Assembly: GCA_027186245.1 (NCBI GenBank)
Contig: CP114484.1
Span: 6,790,001 to 6,854,000 of the forward strand
Source: Coriaria nepalensis
Taxonomy: Eukaryota; Streptophyta; Magnoliopsida; Cucurbitales; Coriariaceae
Reading direction: 5' to 3'
DNA: 64,000 nucleotides
The notes beneath the pieces were generated by a model. It worked only from the letters and a program-made list of their open reading frames with translations, was not told the DNA's origin and ran no database searches. Positions 44,901-55,987 of this stretch are shown one piece after another. Positions within the stretch are counted from its first letter, which is position 1, and every line of letters starts with the position of its first letter. The position numbers and the translations under genes were made by a program.

Positions 44901-45771
44901 CTTGAGGGGACTCGTCGACATCATTTTAAGGTGAAACAAAGACATACGTATCCTAGAAAGATTATGAGCAAGTTATGCACTAAAATTGTGTTTGTAGTGC
45001 AAAAATAGAATTCATTCGAATCACTTTGATATGGTTTACTAGCTTGAGAGGCCACATTGACATCATTTTAAGGTGAAACAAACGCATACGCATCCCACAA
45101 AGATTATTAGCAAGTTGTGCACCAAACTCGTATTAGAAGTGCAAAAATACGATTCGTTCGAATCGCTTTCATACTATTTACTAGCTTGAGGGGACTCGCC
45201 GACATCATTTTAAGGTGAAACAAACGCATACATGTCCCGCAATGATTATTAGCAAGTTGTGCACGAAACTTGTGTTTGTAGTGCAAAAATAGAATTCATT
45301 CGAATCGCTTTGATATGATTTACTAGCTTGAGAGGCCTCATGGACATCATTTTAAGGTGAAACAAAAGCATACGTATCCCACAAAGATTATTAACAAGTT
45401 GTGCACGAAACTTGTGTTAGAAGTAGAAATATAGAATTCATTCGAATCGATTTCATATGATTTACTAACTTGAGGAGACTCATCGACATCATTTTAAGGT
45501 GAAACAAACGCATACGTGTCCCACAATGATTATTAGCAAGTTGTGCACAAAACTTGTGTTAGAAGTGGAAAAATATAATTCATTCGAATCGATTTCATAT
45601 GATTTAGTAGCTTGAGGGGACTTATCAACATTATTTTAAGGTGAAACAAATGCATATGTATCCCACAAAGATTATTAGCAAGTTGTACACGAAATTTGTT
45701 TTAGAAGTGCAAAAATACAATTCGTTCGAATCGCTTTCATATGATTTACTAGCTTGAGGGGACTCATCGAC
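41953..45771 (+). repeat. 142-bp satellite array, block 4 (+)
   Basis: About 27 forward monomers, collinear with about 12.9-19.3 kb of unit 1 but 2.6 kb shorter. It shares the same rare variants: GTGTCCAGTAATAA near 44665, ACTCGTATTAGAAGTGC near 45127, GAGAGGCCTCATGG near 45330. A small local duplication of TTTAATATGATTTAC occurs near 43030-43060. Ends at CTCATCGAC like block 2. Confidence 0.95.
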
Positions 45772-47724
45772 TTATAAACAAAGAAGCATCCCGATTTTTC
45801 ATTCTTTTAGAGCAATAAACTTATCAACAAAGAACCAAGGGCCTTTTCCAAGAATGTCATGCACTTCACATTGGTTGGAGAAGTGGAAAAAATAGTAGCC
45901 CTCTTTGTTGCCATCGACCTTTAGGAGTCCAAGATGCTTCGAAAGCCAATTAGCAATATAGTTTACAAGATTGAAGGAGAGTTTGCTATCTAAAAAGTGT
46001 CCAACTATGGTATTTTCAAGAAGAGATGCACTCAATTCCGCAATAGAGGGAGGGGGGCAAACCACAATACGACGACCTTCATTTCTCGATGGCGCAAAAT
46101 ATTCCATAATAAAAGAGGAATGATCGATGGTAATGGGTTTGACAACACTACTCCAGGATTTAGAGATATTTTTGGAGTTTTGGTCAATGAACTGTCCGTT
46201 GACTTTCGTATGGTTGACCGTTGACTTTGATGTTGACCGGTCACCATAGGTGGATACCTGCAGATGGAGGGCAGTGGCCGGGACTGAATCGGCCATTGGG
46301 AGGGTGGAGGTGGGTATGTTTGGGTATGTATTTGTGAGGGAAGTGGATAGAGTGAGGATTATTTGAGTTTGGCCATACTGTTTTTTTTTTTTAGATTGGG
46401 AGGGGTGTTTTTTTGTATTTTATGAAAGTTTGTGGTAATTTGGTGGGCTTGGTTTATAGAGATAATGGGATTTGGGGTGTAGATAATGGAATCAGAAAGT
46501 TGAGGGGTGGCAAGAGTCATTTGGCTGGACGCGGGGTTACTTGAGGTAAAATCTTGTAAGTTAGAGGACTTACCCATAATAGCGTTCGGGGGTGGGCTCA
46601 TATTAACAGAAACTCTGGGGGTGGTTTCGCAAAAAACTGAAGCAACAGTCTCCTGCGAAGAAGCAGCCGCCACAGCTGTCTCCATACGAGGAGGTAGGTC
46701 AAAAGGGGCTGACTCATATGACACTTGTGCAGCGGGTCTGACCGGGCGGGCGAACAGGTTCTTATAGCAAGTAGGTTGACTCGGGCACATTTTTTAAAAC
46801 ATTTAAGCGGCATCCACCTCATGCTTACATGGCGAAACCTGATTCGTTGCCGAGGTAACCGTTGGTGTTGATGTGGAAGAGGACCCAACAGTGAGAGCGG
46901 GTAGGTTCTGGGTATCCAGTGAGCAAGCGGATTGACCCGGGATAACAGAAATTTGACCGCCATTGACTAACCCCAAAACCTCCGATTTAGACGCCGGAGC
47001 TTCGACCGAGCTTTTTGACCTGGAGTGGCCGGCATTAATGGGCTGAATCTTATCCATAACAGGGATTTTTTACGCCATGTGATTTGAAAGAGATCCTGAT
47101 ACCAGGTGTTTGAACCGGTAGAGGGTCGCGGCGGGGTTGGTTGCGTAGGCTTCTTCAGAATTCCACGGAAAGGTCTGAGATTGGTCGTAGACGTTGTAGC
47201 TAGCTCAGGACAACCACCCATCAACAGATGCACTGCTATGGGATTGGTCATAGACACTGTGGAGCTCTTTTCTATATCTGCAGTGTGCTAAATTAGGTTA
47301 GCTTTCATGGCAGCTAGGTTGACTAGTTTTTTTTTTCCATCGTCGCAATGGATATAGCTGCAGGTACATCAGGATCAACAATGAATAACATAGGGACATG
47401 AGAGTGCATTTTAGAGGATGGAGGAATGTTCAACATGCTCTCGAATCGGTAGAGTTTAAGTTTCAGGAGCTCAATCTCTCCTATGAACGAGTTTACCAAC
47501 TCAGCCATCTCTTGTACTTGCTGGGCAAGCATGATATCGTCAGTAGAGAGTGGACCAGAGGCACAACCGCCATGGAAGGAAGCATCTTGCAAAGCAGGCA
47601 TGGCTCTTTTAAATGTACCAGGAAACCCATCCTGTGCAATGGAGCAACCGCTGCCATGGGAGATGGCTTCAATAATGTTTAAAGAGTCAACAGAGGCTGG
47701 TGAACCTGCAGAGACAGAGAGCAT
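45772..47724 (-). pseudogene. LINE-C ORF1, N-terminal two-thirds, unit 2
   Basis: ATG at 47724 (MLSVSAGSP). The first 130 codons are open down to 47323, without the nonsense codon that interrupts unit 1; QQVQEMAELVN is intact. Then a longer T run (about 47329-47336) shifts the frame. GILKKPTQPTPPRPS lies near 47130. The segment 46790-46359 (Ser/Pro linker) and 46296-45799 (TWSS/VVKPIT to GPWFFVDKFIALKE of the DUF4283-type domain, 165 codons) are each open. Zinc knuckle absent. Less damaged than unit 1 at the N-terminus. Confidence 0.85.
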
Positions 47725-47761
47725 AGTTTCCTGGAGCAAAGATAAGAAGCTCTAGAGTTTG
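45772..47761 (-). mobile_element. LINE-C fragment, unit 2 (-)
   Basis: Second copy of 19315-21308 with the same two broken ends: satellite on the left, LINE-B endonuclease sequence on the right. Offset 26457 bp at the left edge. Confidence 0.82.
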
Positions 47762-47766
47762 GGAAA

Positions 47767-47779
47767 CAATCATTCCAAT
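47767..47779. repeat. Target-site duplication, left copy (LINE-A + unit 2)
   Basis: CAATCATTCCAAT, exact match to 51153-51165 and to the pair in unit 1. Confidence 0.9.
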
Positions 47780-50700
47780 AAGCTATAGTGGGAGAGATAA
47801 AGGGAGGCAATGCCTGGGTAGAGGGGATGGAGGAAAATCCTAGAGAGAGAAGCTCTACCTTCTCTCTAGTTTTTTACCCTTCCTAATATTTACAACCTGC
47901 AACAACCTTTTTGATACCCCCTCCACCCTACTCTCACCTAGCTCCTCCACCAACCAACAATGCTCTCCTATCTCTGCCGCCTGCTCCGCCGTCCAGTGCC
48001 ACCGTCCAACCAATTGGTTATGGTATTCTCCGATATCTATCTTTCTTTTCCTTCATTCCCTACCTAGCCGCTCTTTCTCCCTCTACTTCTCTGCGCCACC
48101 ACTTCCATTCCCCTCCATTTTCCCTTCTCATCAACGTTCTCTCATTCTCATGCAATGTTGTCTACCACTGAGGACTCCTTTGTGCTCACCATAGCCTTGA
48201 CCAAGGTTGAAGACACTTCACATGGTGACTCTGTTTTTGCGACTTGACGGCTTCTCCTACATCGATTGTTGATACTCCTTTGGATCCTGCTGTTAGTGAA
48301 ATGGCTGAATCACTGAATATGCTCATTGAAGAGATTGAAGACCTAGAGAGGACTCTCTATGCTTTGGAAAGCAAGTGCAATGTTCCACCACCCATGGTTG
48401 CTCACTTTAACATGCCTGAGCCCTTTATCTTAAATCCAGATATGGATGCATATTACTCCAAATTATCCATTAAGAAAAAACTTGTTAAGCTGACTGACAT
48501 GCGATCTGCTCTACAAAAGGCCATATCTGACCTTCAAGATTGCTTTAATGGTGTCGTTATCCCAGGTTCAGGGGGTATAACCATGGTGATAGCTGCAGAT
48601 AGTGTAGACTCTCAGATTCCTCTTGTGAGGGCCAAACCTATACATGGAATCCTTAAGAAACCAATGCCTCTAACTCCGCCGCGGCCTTCTGCTGGCTCAA
48701 AACTTGCAGACCACTTCAAAACTTGTCTTGGTCCTCTTCTAGAAGAAGTTTTGCGTTCAAACCCCCTCCTTTTGGACTTGAAGCAACTCAAAAGTGACAA
48801 ACTTACCATTTCAATGGAGTCTGCGGAAGTTCCGACGCCAAGCACGGTGAAATTTGGGTGGTCAACTCTGGTCAACTTTCGGGTTTGATGGGTTTACCCG
48901 CAACCCAACTAGGTGGCTCTTCTTCACTCGTTCGCTCTTCTGGGTCACATCCGAGGTCAGCTCCAACGGATAGAATTGCAGCCAATCAGCGCACTCCTCA
49001 TCAGGCTAAGCTGGACTCCATTTAGCCTGTTTCAAATTCAAAAGCGGGTCAATCGGGCACCAACCCTTACCCGTTCGAATGCCAGCGGGTTGTCACGGAA
49101 ATCCAGTCTGTCGCGCCTACTGAAGACCATAACGCATCTGGTGGGTTGTCGCAGAGCTATCCTCGTACGAACACAACGAGGTTGCTTCCCCAGCAAGTGA
49201 CAAAGGATCTGTGTTTTTCGACTTTGGCCACACAAGTCTTGAAGGATTCTATTTTGGCCTCCAAAAAAATCATAGGTAAGTCCCCAGATTCCTCCTTTAA
49301 AACAACTAATTACCCCGAGTATTCCCTTATCACAGTGCCGCCCTTGGACTCCCAGGACTTCCCTTTTCTTACCCATGAACCCATAAATAAAGCCACCCTA
49401 GTCCTTCCAAAAATTCTAAAAAAACCCCTTGCCATTTTAAATCAAAAAACAGTGTGGCCAAAAAACATCCCCCCAATCAACCCCACCCCCACTCCAATCA
49501 CCCGCTACTAATTGTTACCCACCCCACCACCATGCACCGGCCGGCCACCACCCCCTCCGGTGACCGGTCAAAGTTAGAGTCAAAGTCAACAGTCCCTATT
49601 GAAACACCGAAAGTCAACAATTTGCTCTCCACTTCCCCAAAGATCCCTTCTTCTAACCCAACTACTCCCCCTAAACCTTCCAAATCTTGGAGTGAGATTG
49701 TTAAGCCCATTTCTATACATGAACCCTTTATATTAAACCTTCTTTAGTGAATGGGCGTGTAGTAGTTTCCTCTCCTCCTAGTGTTGCAGATTTGGGATCT
49801 GCCCTTTTAGAAAATGTGATTGTAGGCTACCTTCTCGGTTCCAAGTTGCCATTTAAGGTGATTGAAAACATTGCTATTCGGTTATGGGGGCAATTAGGAT
49901 AATCAAAGTAAATTCCAATAAGGAAGGATTCTTTTTTTTCCAATTTTCAACTGACCAAGATGTTGACACTATTCTTGATAAGGGGCCTTGGTTCATTCTT
50001 AATAGATATATGATGCTGAAAAATTAGAGACCAGGTATGGTGCTTGATAGGAGGAATTTTCTCAAGTCCCGATTTAGATCAATTTCTATAATATACCTAT
50101 AGAGTTTTGGACTGAGGAAGGCTTAAGCTACATTGCTAGTGCCGTCGGGTTCCTTTGAAGGTTGATAAGAATACCGAATTGAGAACATACTGGGACTTCG
50201 CTAGAATATGTGTGGAAATTGATGCTAATGATGACATTGTTGAGGATTTCGACCTTATTAACTCTTTGGGGCGCTCCATCACGATTAAGGTTGATTACAA
50301 GTGGAAGCCCTCGGTTTGTAAGGATTATTGTTCGTTTGGGCATACTTCTTCCAAATGTCCAAAGAAAACCATTCCTTTAGCTAAGGTTCCTACCGCTCCG
50401 ATTCCCTCCCATACTAAAAATCATTCAAAAAACTCGGAATGGAGAATTGTCAACATAAAGGTAAATATTCTTCTACAGTATGTAGGAAGTAGTCTCACCT
50501 AGTGATGATCAAGTGGATGATGAGATGATTGGAACTTCTCTGCTGGAACAACTAAATGTTGTTGAAAGCTCCAATGCTATGGTTATGGATCAAATGAATG
50601 ATGACATTAGTATTGCCCCTTTGGTGGACCATGCTGGGGATAGTGACCCCTCCCATCCTTTACCGACCCCTAATACAGGACAAAGAGTGGAGAATAATAG

Positions 50701-51152
50701 TGATAGTGAATGGGAACCTAGAATTGCTTCCATGGATTCTTACAGCACTCTGAACTCCCCCGAGCAAGGGGGTCAGGAAGGTAATTATGCAAATGGATCT
50801 CGTAAGAAGAAGAAAAAGAAGGGCCCTTCGGTTAAAAGTGTTGAAGCATGATCCTTGATTGTGGGATTTGTGGAATTTATTTTCAAGGCCTCTAACCTTG
50901 CTGTGGCTTGCCGCTTTCTTCTATGGTCCAATTGTTTTATTTTTGTTCTTTTGGTTGGTTTCCTTGGGGTATGCTCCTCTCGGGTTTTTGTTGGGACTTC
51001 CTTTGAGTTGCCCCTTTGGCTTGTCTTTCTAGTGTTCTATGGTGCTGGTCGCCTTTTTAGGCTATTGTATTTTTTATTTATCTTACTGTGAGCCTGCTCA
51101 CCGTCCACTTGTATTCTCCTTTTTTGAAATATATACTTACCTTTAAAAAAAA
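47780..51152 (+). mobile_element. LINE-A, ORF1-only element, unit 2 (+)
   Basis: Counterpart of 21328-24766 with the same target-site duplication and the same lack of ORF2; A8 tail. It lacks about 25 bp of the leader (AAGTTTGCCATTCTCTCC region near 47895) and carries its own small indels. Hairpin GTGAGCCTGCTCAC at 51088-51101 is perfect. Confidence 0.88.
48155..50851 (+). pseudogene. LINE-A ORF1, unit 2 (+)
   Basis: ATG at 48155. A one-base loss near 48247 breaks the frame early; from there 48244-48888 (214 codons) is open through the coiled coil and GILKKPMPLTPPRPS. More breaks near 48880, 49020, 49490, 49745 and 49905 (TAA after GQLG, shared with unit 1). The DUF4283-type C-terminal part reopens at 50155. 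The zinc knuckle has the same Cys-to-Tyr change (KDYCSFGH) as unit 1, so that mutation predates the duplication. Ends KKKKKKGPSVKSVEA at 50851. Confidence 0.87.
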
Positions 51153-51165
51153 CAATCATTCCAAT
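51153..51165. repeat. Target-site duplication, right copy (LINE-A + unit 2)
   Basis: CAATCATTCCAAT after the A8 tail of LINE-A. Confidence 0.9.
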
Positions 51166-51790
51166 CCAAGTTGACAAGCACTCTATCCAGTTTTCTAAGG
51201 ATGACGTTTGGATCATTCCAGTCTGAGTTGCTCCAAGTAAACTGGAGCCCACCAAAAGCAAGGTCATCAACCTCAATATCAAAGATACAATCATTTAAAT
51301 CACTCATGCTTCTAGTAACAGCCATGTTACCCCCAAGTTTTTCCGAATAGAATCTAATGACATTAAAGTCACCCAAAATTATCCAAGGTGATGGGTTAGA
51401 GATCGGCTTGAAAGTTCTAAGGGAAGATCAAAGAGACATCCTTTCACTATCAACATTAGCACCATACACAAAAGAAGCAAGACACCACCACTTGAGATCA
51501 ATAGAAGAAATCCTACAATGCAGGACTTGCTCACTAACTCCCAATAAAGTAACCACCACCTTAGAAGGATCCCAACCAACTAGAATTCTACCACCAACTA
51601 TTGGGGAATTATTATTAATGTAGTTCCAAGCAGGGCAAATAGATCTACTAATTATATCAAAATTTGGTGATTTGACCTTAGTCTCCACGATTCCCACAAC
51701 ATAAGCATCACGCTTAACCACTAGACTTCATACTTCTCTTCTTTTGATAGGGTCATTTAGACCCCTAACATTCCAACTTATTATTGACAT
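51166..51790 (-). pseudogene. LINE-B ORF2, endonuclease N-terminal half, unit 2
   Basis: ATG at 51790 (MSIISWNVRGLND). A TGA near 51730 replaces the CGA (Arg) of unit 1, a C-to-T change at a CpG. Downstream, GIVETKV, ILVGWDPSKVVV and WCLASFVYGAN are open (51721-51428); a small change near 51427 breaks the frame; then GDFNVIRFYSEKLGGNMAV (51376-51143) reads through the C5 run where unit 1 has C6. Truncated before SDHSP. Confidence 0.87.
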
Positions 51791-51829
51791 AAAAAGGAAT
51801 TCAAAAGGGGACAGAAGAGGGATAAGAGA

Positions 51830-54627
51830 TTAAAACCTCCTATGGCGGCCCTTCTTGTTGGAGGGCCCTTTCTCTTTCTTCTTCTTTCCATAATGATTCC
51901 CGGTTTGTCCGGAGTTGGGATGGCTATCGTGAGTAGCCGACGTCGGGGAATGGGAAGTGTCTGAAACATCATCATCATCACTCCCAGTAGCCTCTTCATT
52001 AAGCAACCCCTTTTTAGGAGTGGAAACAATCAAGTCAATCGGAGCATCCTCACCTTGATGACTAATGTGAGTGTTGCTCTTACTACTATTTGCTTCCCCT
52101 TCTTTTGGGAAGTTACCATATGCTTCCCCTTGACTAATATCAACTACAAGATTAGCACTATTGGTTGGACTGTTGATGGCCAAATGAGTTTCATGGTCCG
52201 AGACTTTTGGATACATAGGAGATTCCCTATTATCCATGTCTACATCATGAACATCATGAACAATCTCTTTTCGTCTTCGGTTAACAATCTTCCATTCAGA
52301 TTTAGAGGAAGTGCTTTCCATAGATTTGGGAGTCTGATCGGAGTGGGGGTTATCATTGGAAGAAACATTTTTCGGATATTTTGAAGTTGTATGCCCAAAA
52401 GTGTTACAATGCTTGCACACAGGTGGCTTCCATTTATAGTCAACCCGAATTGTGATGGTTTTCCCTTGACTAATAAGGAAGTCAAAGTTTTCAACAATGT
52501 CTTGCTCAGTATTTACTTCTACACATATGCGGGGAAAGTCCTGATAATTGCTATTTTCGATATTTTTATCTATCTTAATAGGCACTCCGATCACACTAGC
52601 CACATAGCTTAGGCCTTTCGCCGTCCAAAATTCTCCCGGAATATGATAGAAGTCTACCCAAAGAGGAATTCGAGTAAATTCTTCACGGCTAAGAACCATT
52701 CCAATTTTCCATTCTTTTAGGGCAATATATTTATCAACAAAGAACCATGGCCCTCTTTCAATAATGTCATTCACTTCACTTCACTTTGGTTTGAGAAGTG
52801 GAAGAAATAGAAACCCTCTCTATTGGCATTAATCTTGATAAGACCCAAATGCTTCCAAAGACGGCTAGCAATGTAGTTTACAAGGTTGAAAGGGAGTTTG
52901 CTGCTATCCAAGAAGTGCCCTACAATGATATTTTCAAGAAGAGACACCTAAATCTGCTATATGGGGAGGAGGTGAAACCACAATTCTCCCATCTATGATT
53001 GTTGGTTCAAAAAATTCCATGACAAAAGATGATTCATGGATGGTAATTGGTTTGACAACGTCACTCCAAGTTTTGGAAACCATCTTGGACTTTTGGTCAA
53101 CTCTTAGAACGTTGACTTTTGGTCGTTGACTGTTGACCGAGGGTGTGACCGGTCACCGGCGGTGGGGGCGCCCGGCATGGGGTCAGTGGAAGGTTGGGTG
53201 GTGGATGGGTGGGGAGGGTGTGAGGAAGTTTTGGAATTTGGCCACACTGTTTTGCTTTTAAAATTGGTAAGGGGGTTTTTTATGATTTGTTTGAAGCTTT
53301 GGGGTTGTGATTGGGTCTGAGAGGTAGAATTTTTACTTTGTTGGGGAAGGAAAGGAGAATCTAGAGGGGCGGGGGTTTTTGATTGATTTAGGTTTGAAAT
53401 GGGGAAAGGACAAGTAGAATTAATAGAGTCTGAGGACTTACCCGTAATTTCATAGGAAAGGATTTTATAATTTTCCGTAACTTCTAAGGCGGAATGCAAA
53501 AAAACAATTTCTTCTATAGTCTGATAGGGGGGAGTGAGCCGTTGTATCTCCGTATAAGGATTCAAATATCCTTTGTCAGATGAGGCAGGCAACTTTTTAG
53601 AGGAAGGATGCGGTTTGCAGACGGTCCAGACCGGGGGGCATGGGTTGACCCGATGAAATCGGCTTTGTCAGCAACCAAATATCATGCCCAGCACCACGTG
53701 GATGGTTTTCATTGGTTGGAGAAATGTCTGTTGGTGCTGATCTCATCACTTGCGAGGCATCAGACCCGGGTTGGTTAGAAGAGAGAGTTGGGTCCGCGGG
53801 TTGACCCGTAGAGCTCATCCGACCCGGAATTTGACCATCGTTGACCGTCGTGAGAAATGTCATATTCGACACCGGTGAACCCTCTGAACGGTTTGAGAGG
53901 ATATTTCTGATGATTCTGGGCAAGTTTTGACCGCTGGAAACATGAGAAAACTGCTGGTTTATGCACTGAGAAAGATCCATCTCCAAATGACCTGCAAGCA
54001 TGGAGTTCGCCAAGGAGCGCGGCGGAGTGGTCCTTGGCGGCGGAGTGGGGGGAGTAACCTTTTTCAAGATGCCACGAATAGGTTTAGGCCTAGGTTGATT
54101 AACTTTGTTGTCTTGAGTTTCCGGTGTACCGTTTGCATGGCTAGGAGGGAGAGTCACCGATCTGCTTGCATTGACGCCACCATGGTTGCGTTCATGGAGT
54201 TGGGATATCTCTTGGAACAGCGTTGTCTTCATGGCAGCAAGCTTACAACGCTCTCTAGACATAGCTTCAATGGAAATATGCGCCAAGATGTTTGGGTCAA
54301 CGATGAAAGGAGATGGGCTATTGAAATGAACTTCCATTGACGGGGGATGTTCATCTTACTTTCCAGGGAATAAAGCTTCCTTTCTAGCTCTTCAATTTCT
54401 TCTATCTGAAATTTAAGAGAACCCTCCATTTCATATACCAACAACTTGAGAGAGACTTCACTGGCAGATATAGCTTCCATAGAGGCAGCAGGGGAAGCGT
54501 TCTCCTGTAACGCTGATGTGAGGGTAATAGGAGAGGTGGCTTCTAGCTTGTCCTGGGAAAGGACTTCGCGCTTGTTTAGAGATTCTTCCAAAGCTAATGA
54601 ACCTGCAGAGACAGAAGTGGAAATCAT
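51830..54627 (-). pseudogene. LINE-B ORF1, unit 2 (-)
   Basis: ATG at 54627 (MISTSVSAGSLALEESLNKR). A one-base loss near 54345 (after ESKMNIP) shifts frame; 54337-53597 continues. It has a small duplication in the Pro linker (TPPTPPPRTTPPRS near 54030). 53592-53104 carries the Ser/Pro linker; the DUF4283 start is broken near 52905-52945. The last 314 codons (52774-51830) are open in one frame: MNDIIERGPWFFVDKYIALK, the domain core, a knuckle with Tyr for the last Cys (TTSKYPKN), an acidic tail and KKKEKGPSNKKGRHRRF. This is the best preserved ORF1 C-terminal half in the window. Confidence 0.88.
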
Positions 54628-54977
54628 GGTTAGAGGTAAAGGTTTGATTGTGTGAGAAACTTAGAAAATGAAGGAGAAGGAATTAAAAAAGGAAGGATTT
54701 TCTGGTGGTCCGGCGGTCAGCGTAGGCAGAGGCACGACTGAGGCGGGGAAGCGAAGGGGATGGTCCGGCGTTCAGGTGGAGGTTGACGGCAGATGGCAAG
54801 GCGGTTGTCAACGCATGGGGCAGCGGAGGGAGGTGTCTTAGGTTAGAGGAGATGAATAGTCACGGCTGGTTTTGAGTTTTAGGACAAAATGGGAATTTTT
54901 AATAAAGTTAATCAAAGCTGAATTCTAGAGATAAGAGAGAGTTTCTCTCTCTAGAATTCTTCTCCATCCCTTTTCCA

Positions 54978-55668
54978 TTAATGCACTTACTAATAATTTT
55001 TGTGGGATACGTATGTGTTTGTTTCATATTAAAATGATATCGATGAGTCCCCTATAAGTAAATCATATGAAAGCGATTAGAACGAATTCTATTCCGCACT
55101 TTAAATACAAGTTTCATGTAAAATTTGCTAATAATCTTTGTGGGACACGTATGCGTTTGTTTCACCTAAAAATGATGTCGATGAGTCCTCTCAAGCTAGT
55201 AAATCATATGAAAGCGAATATAATTATTTCAATTTTTGCATTTCAAATACAAGTTTGGTGCACAACTTGCTAATAATTTTTGTGAGACACGTATACATTT
55301 ATTTCACCTCAAAACCATATCAATGAGTCCCCTAAAGTAAGTAAATCATATGAAGGTGATACGAACGAATTCTATATCACCCTTCAAACACAAGTTTCGT
55401 GCACAACTTGCTAATAATCTTTGTAGGACACGTATATGTTTGTTTCACCTAAAACTGATGTCGATGAGTAGAGCTAGTAAATCGTATGAAAGCGATTAGA
55501 ACGAATTATATTTTCGTACTTCAAATACAAGTTCCATGCATAACTCGCTAATAATCTTTGTGGGATACGTATGTGTTTGTTTCACCCTAAAATGATGTCG
55601 ATGAGTCCCCTACTTCTAGTAAGTCATATGAAAACAATTAGAAAGGAGAATACAATTTTTTAGGTGTA
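54978..55668 (-). repeat. 142-bp satellite, reverse orientation, unit 2 short block
   Basis: About five reverse monomers, collinear with 28583-29273 and ending with the same duplicated LINE-A tail pieces (GGAGAATACAA, GGTGTATATTTCAA). Confidence 0.92.
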
Positions 55669-55987
55669 TATTTCAAATACAATTTTGTTTTTTGAAAGGT
55701 AAGTGTATATTTCAAGAAAGAAGAATACAGGTGCACGGTGAGCAGGCTCACAGTAAGAAAAATAAAAAATACAATAGCCTAAAAAGGCGACCAACACCAA
55801 CTAGAACACTAGAAAGACAAGCCAAAAGGGAAACTCCAAGGAAGTCCCAACAAAAACCCGAGAGGAGCATACCCCAAAGAAACCAACCTAAAGAACAAAA
55901 ACAAAACAATTGGACCAGAAGAAAGCGGCAAGCTACAGCAAGGTTAGAGGCCTTGAAAATAAATTCCATAAATCCCACAATCAAGGA

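Larger units (their letters stand above)
51153..54977 (-). mobile_element. LINE-B, unit 2 (-), 3'-truncated
   Basis: Counterpart of 24767-28580: same endonuclease break under LINE-A, same shortened 5' UTR and same reverse satellite upstream. The leader reads TAGAGATAAGAGAG like unit 1 and unlike the + copies, while its ORF1 start differs from unit 1 at several sites. Confidence 0.87.
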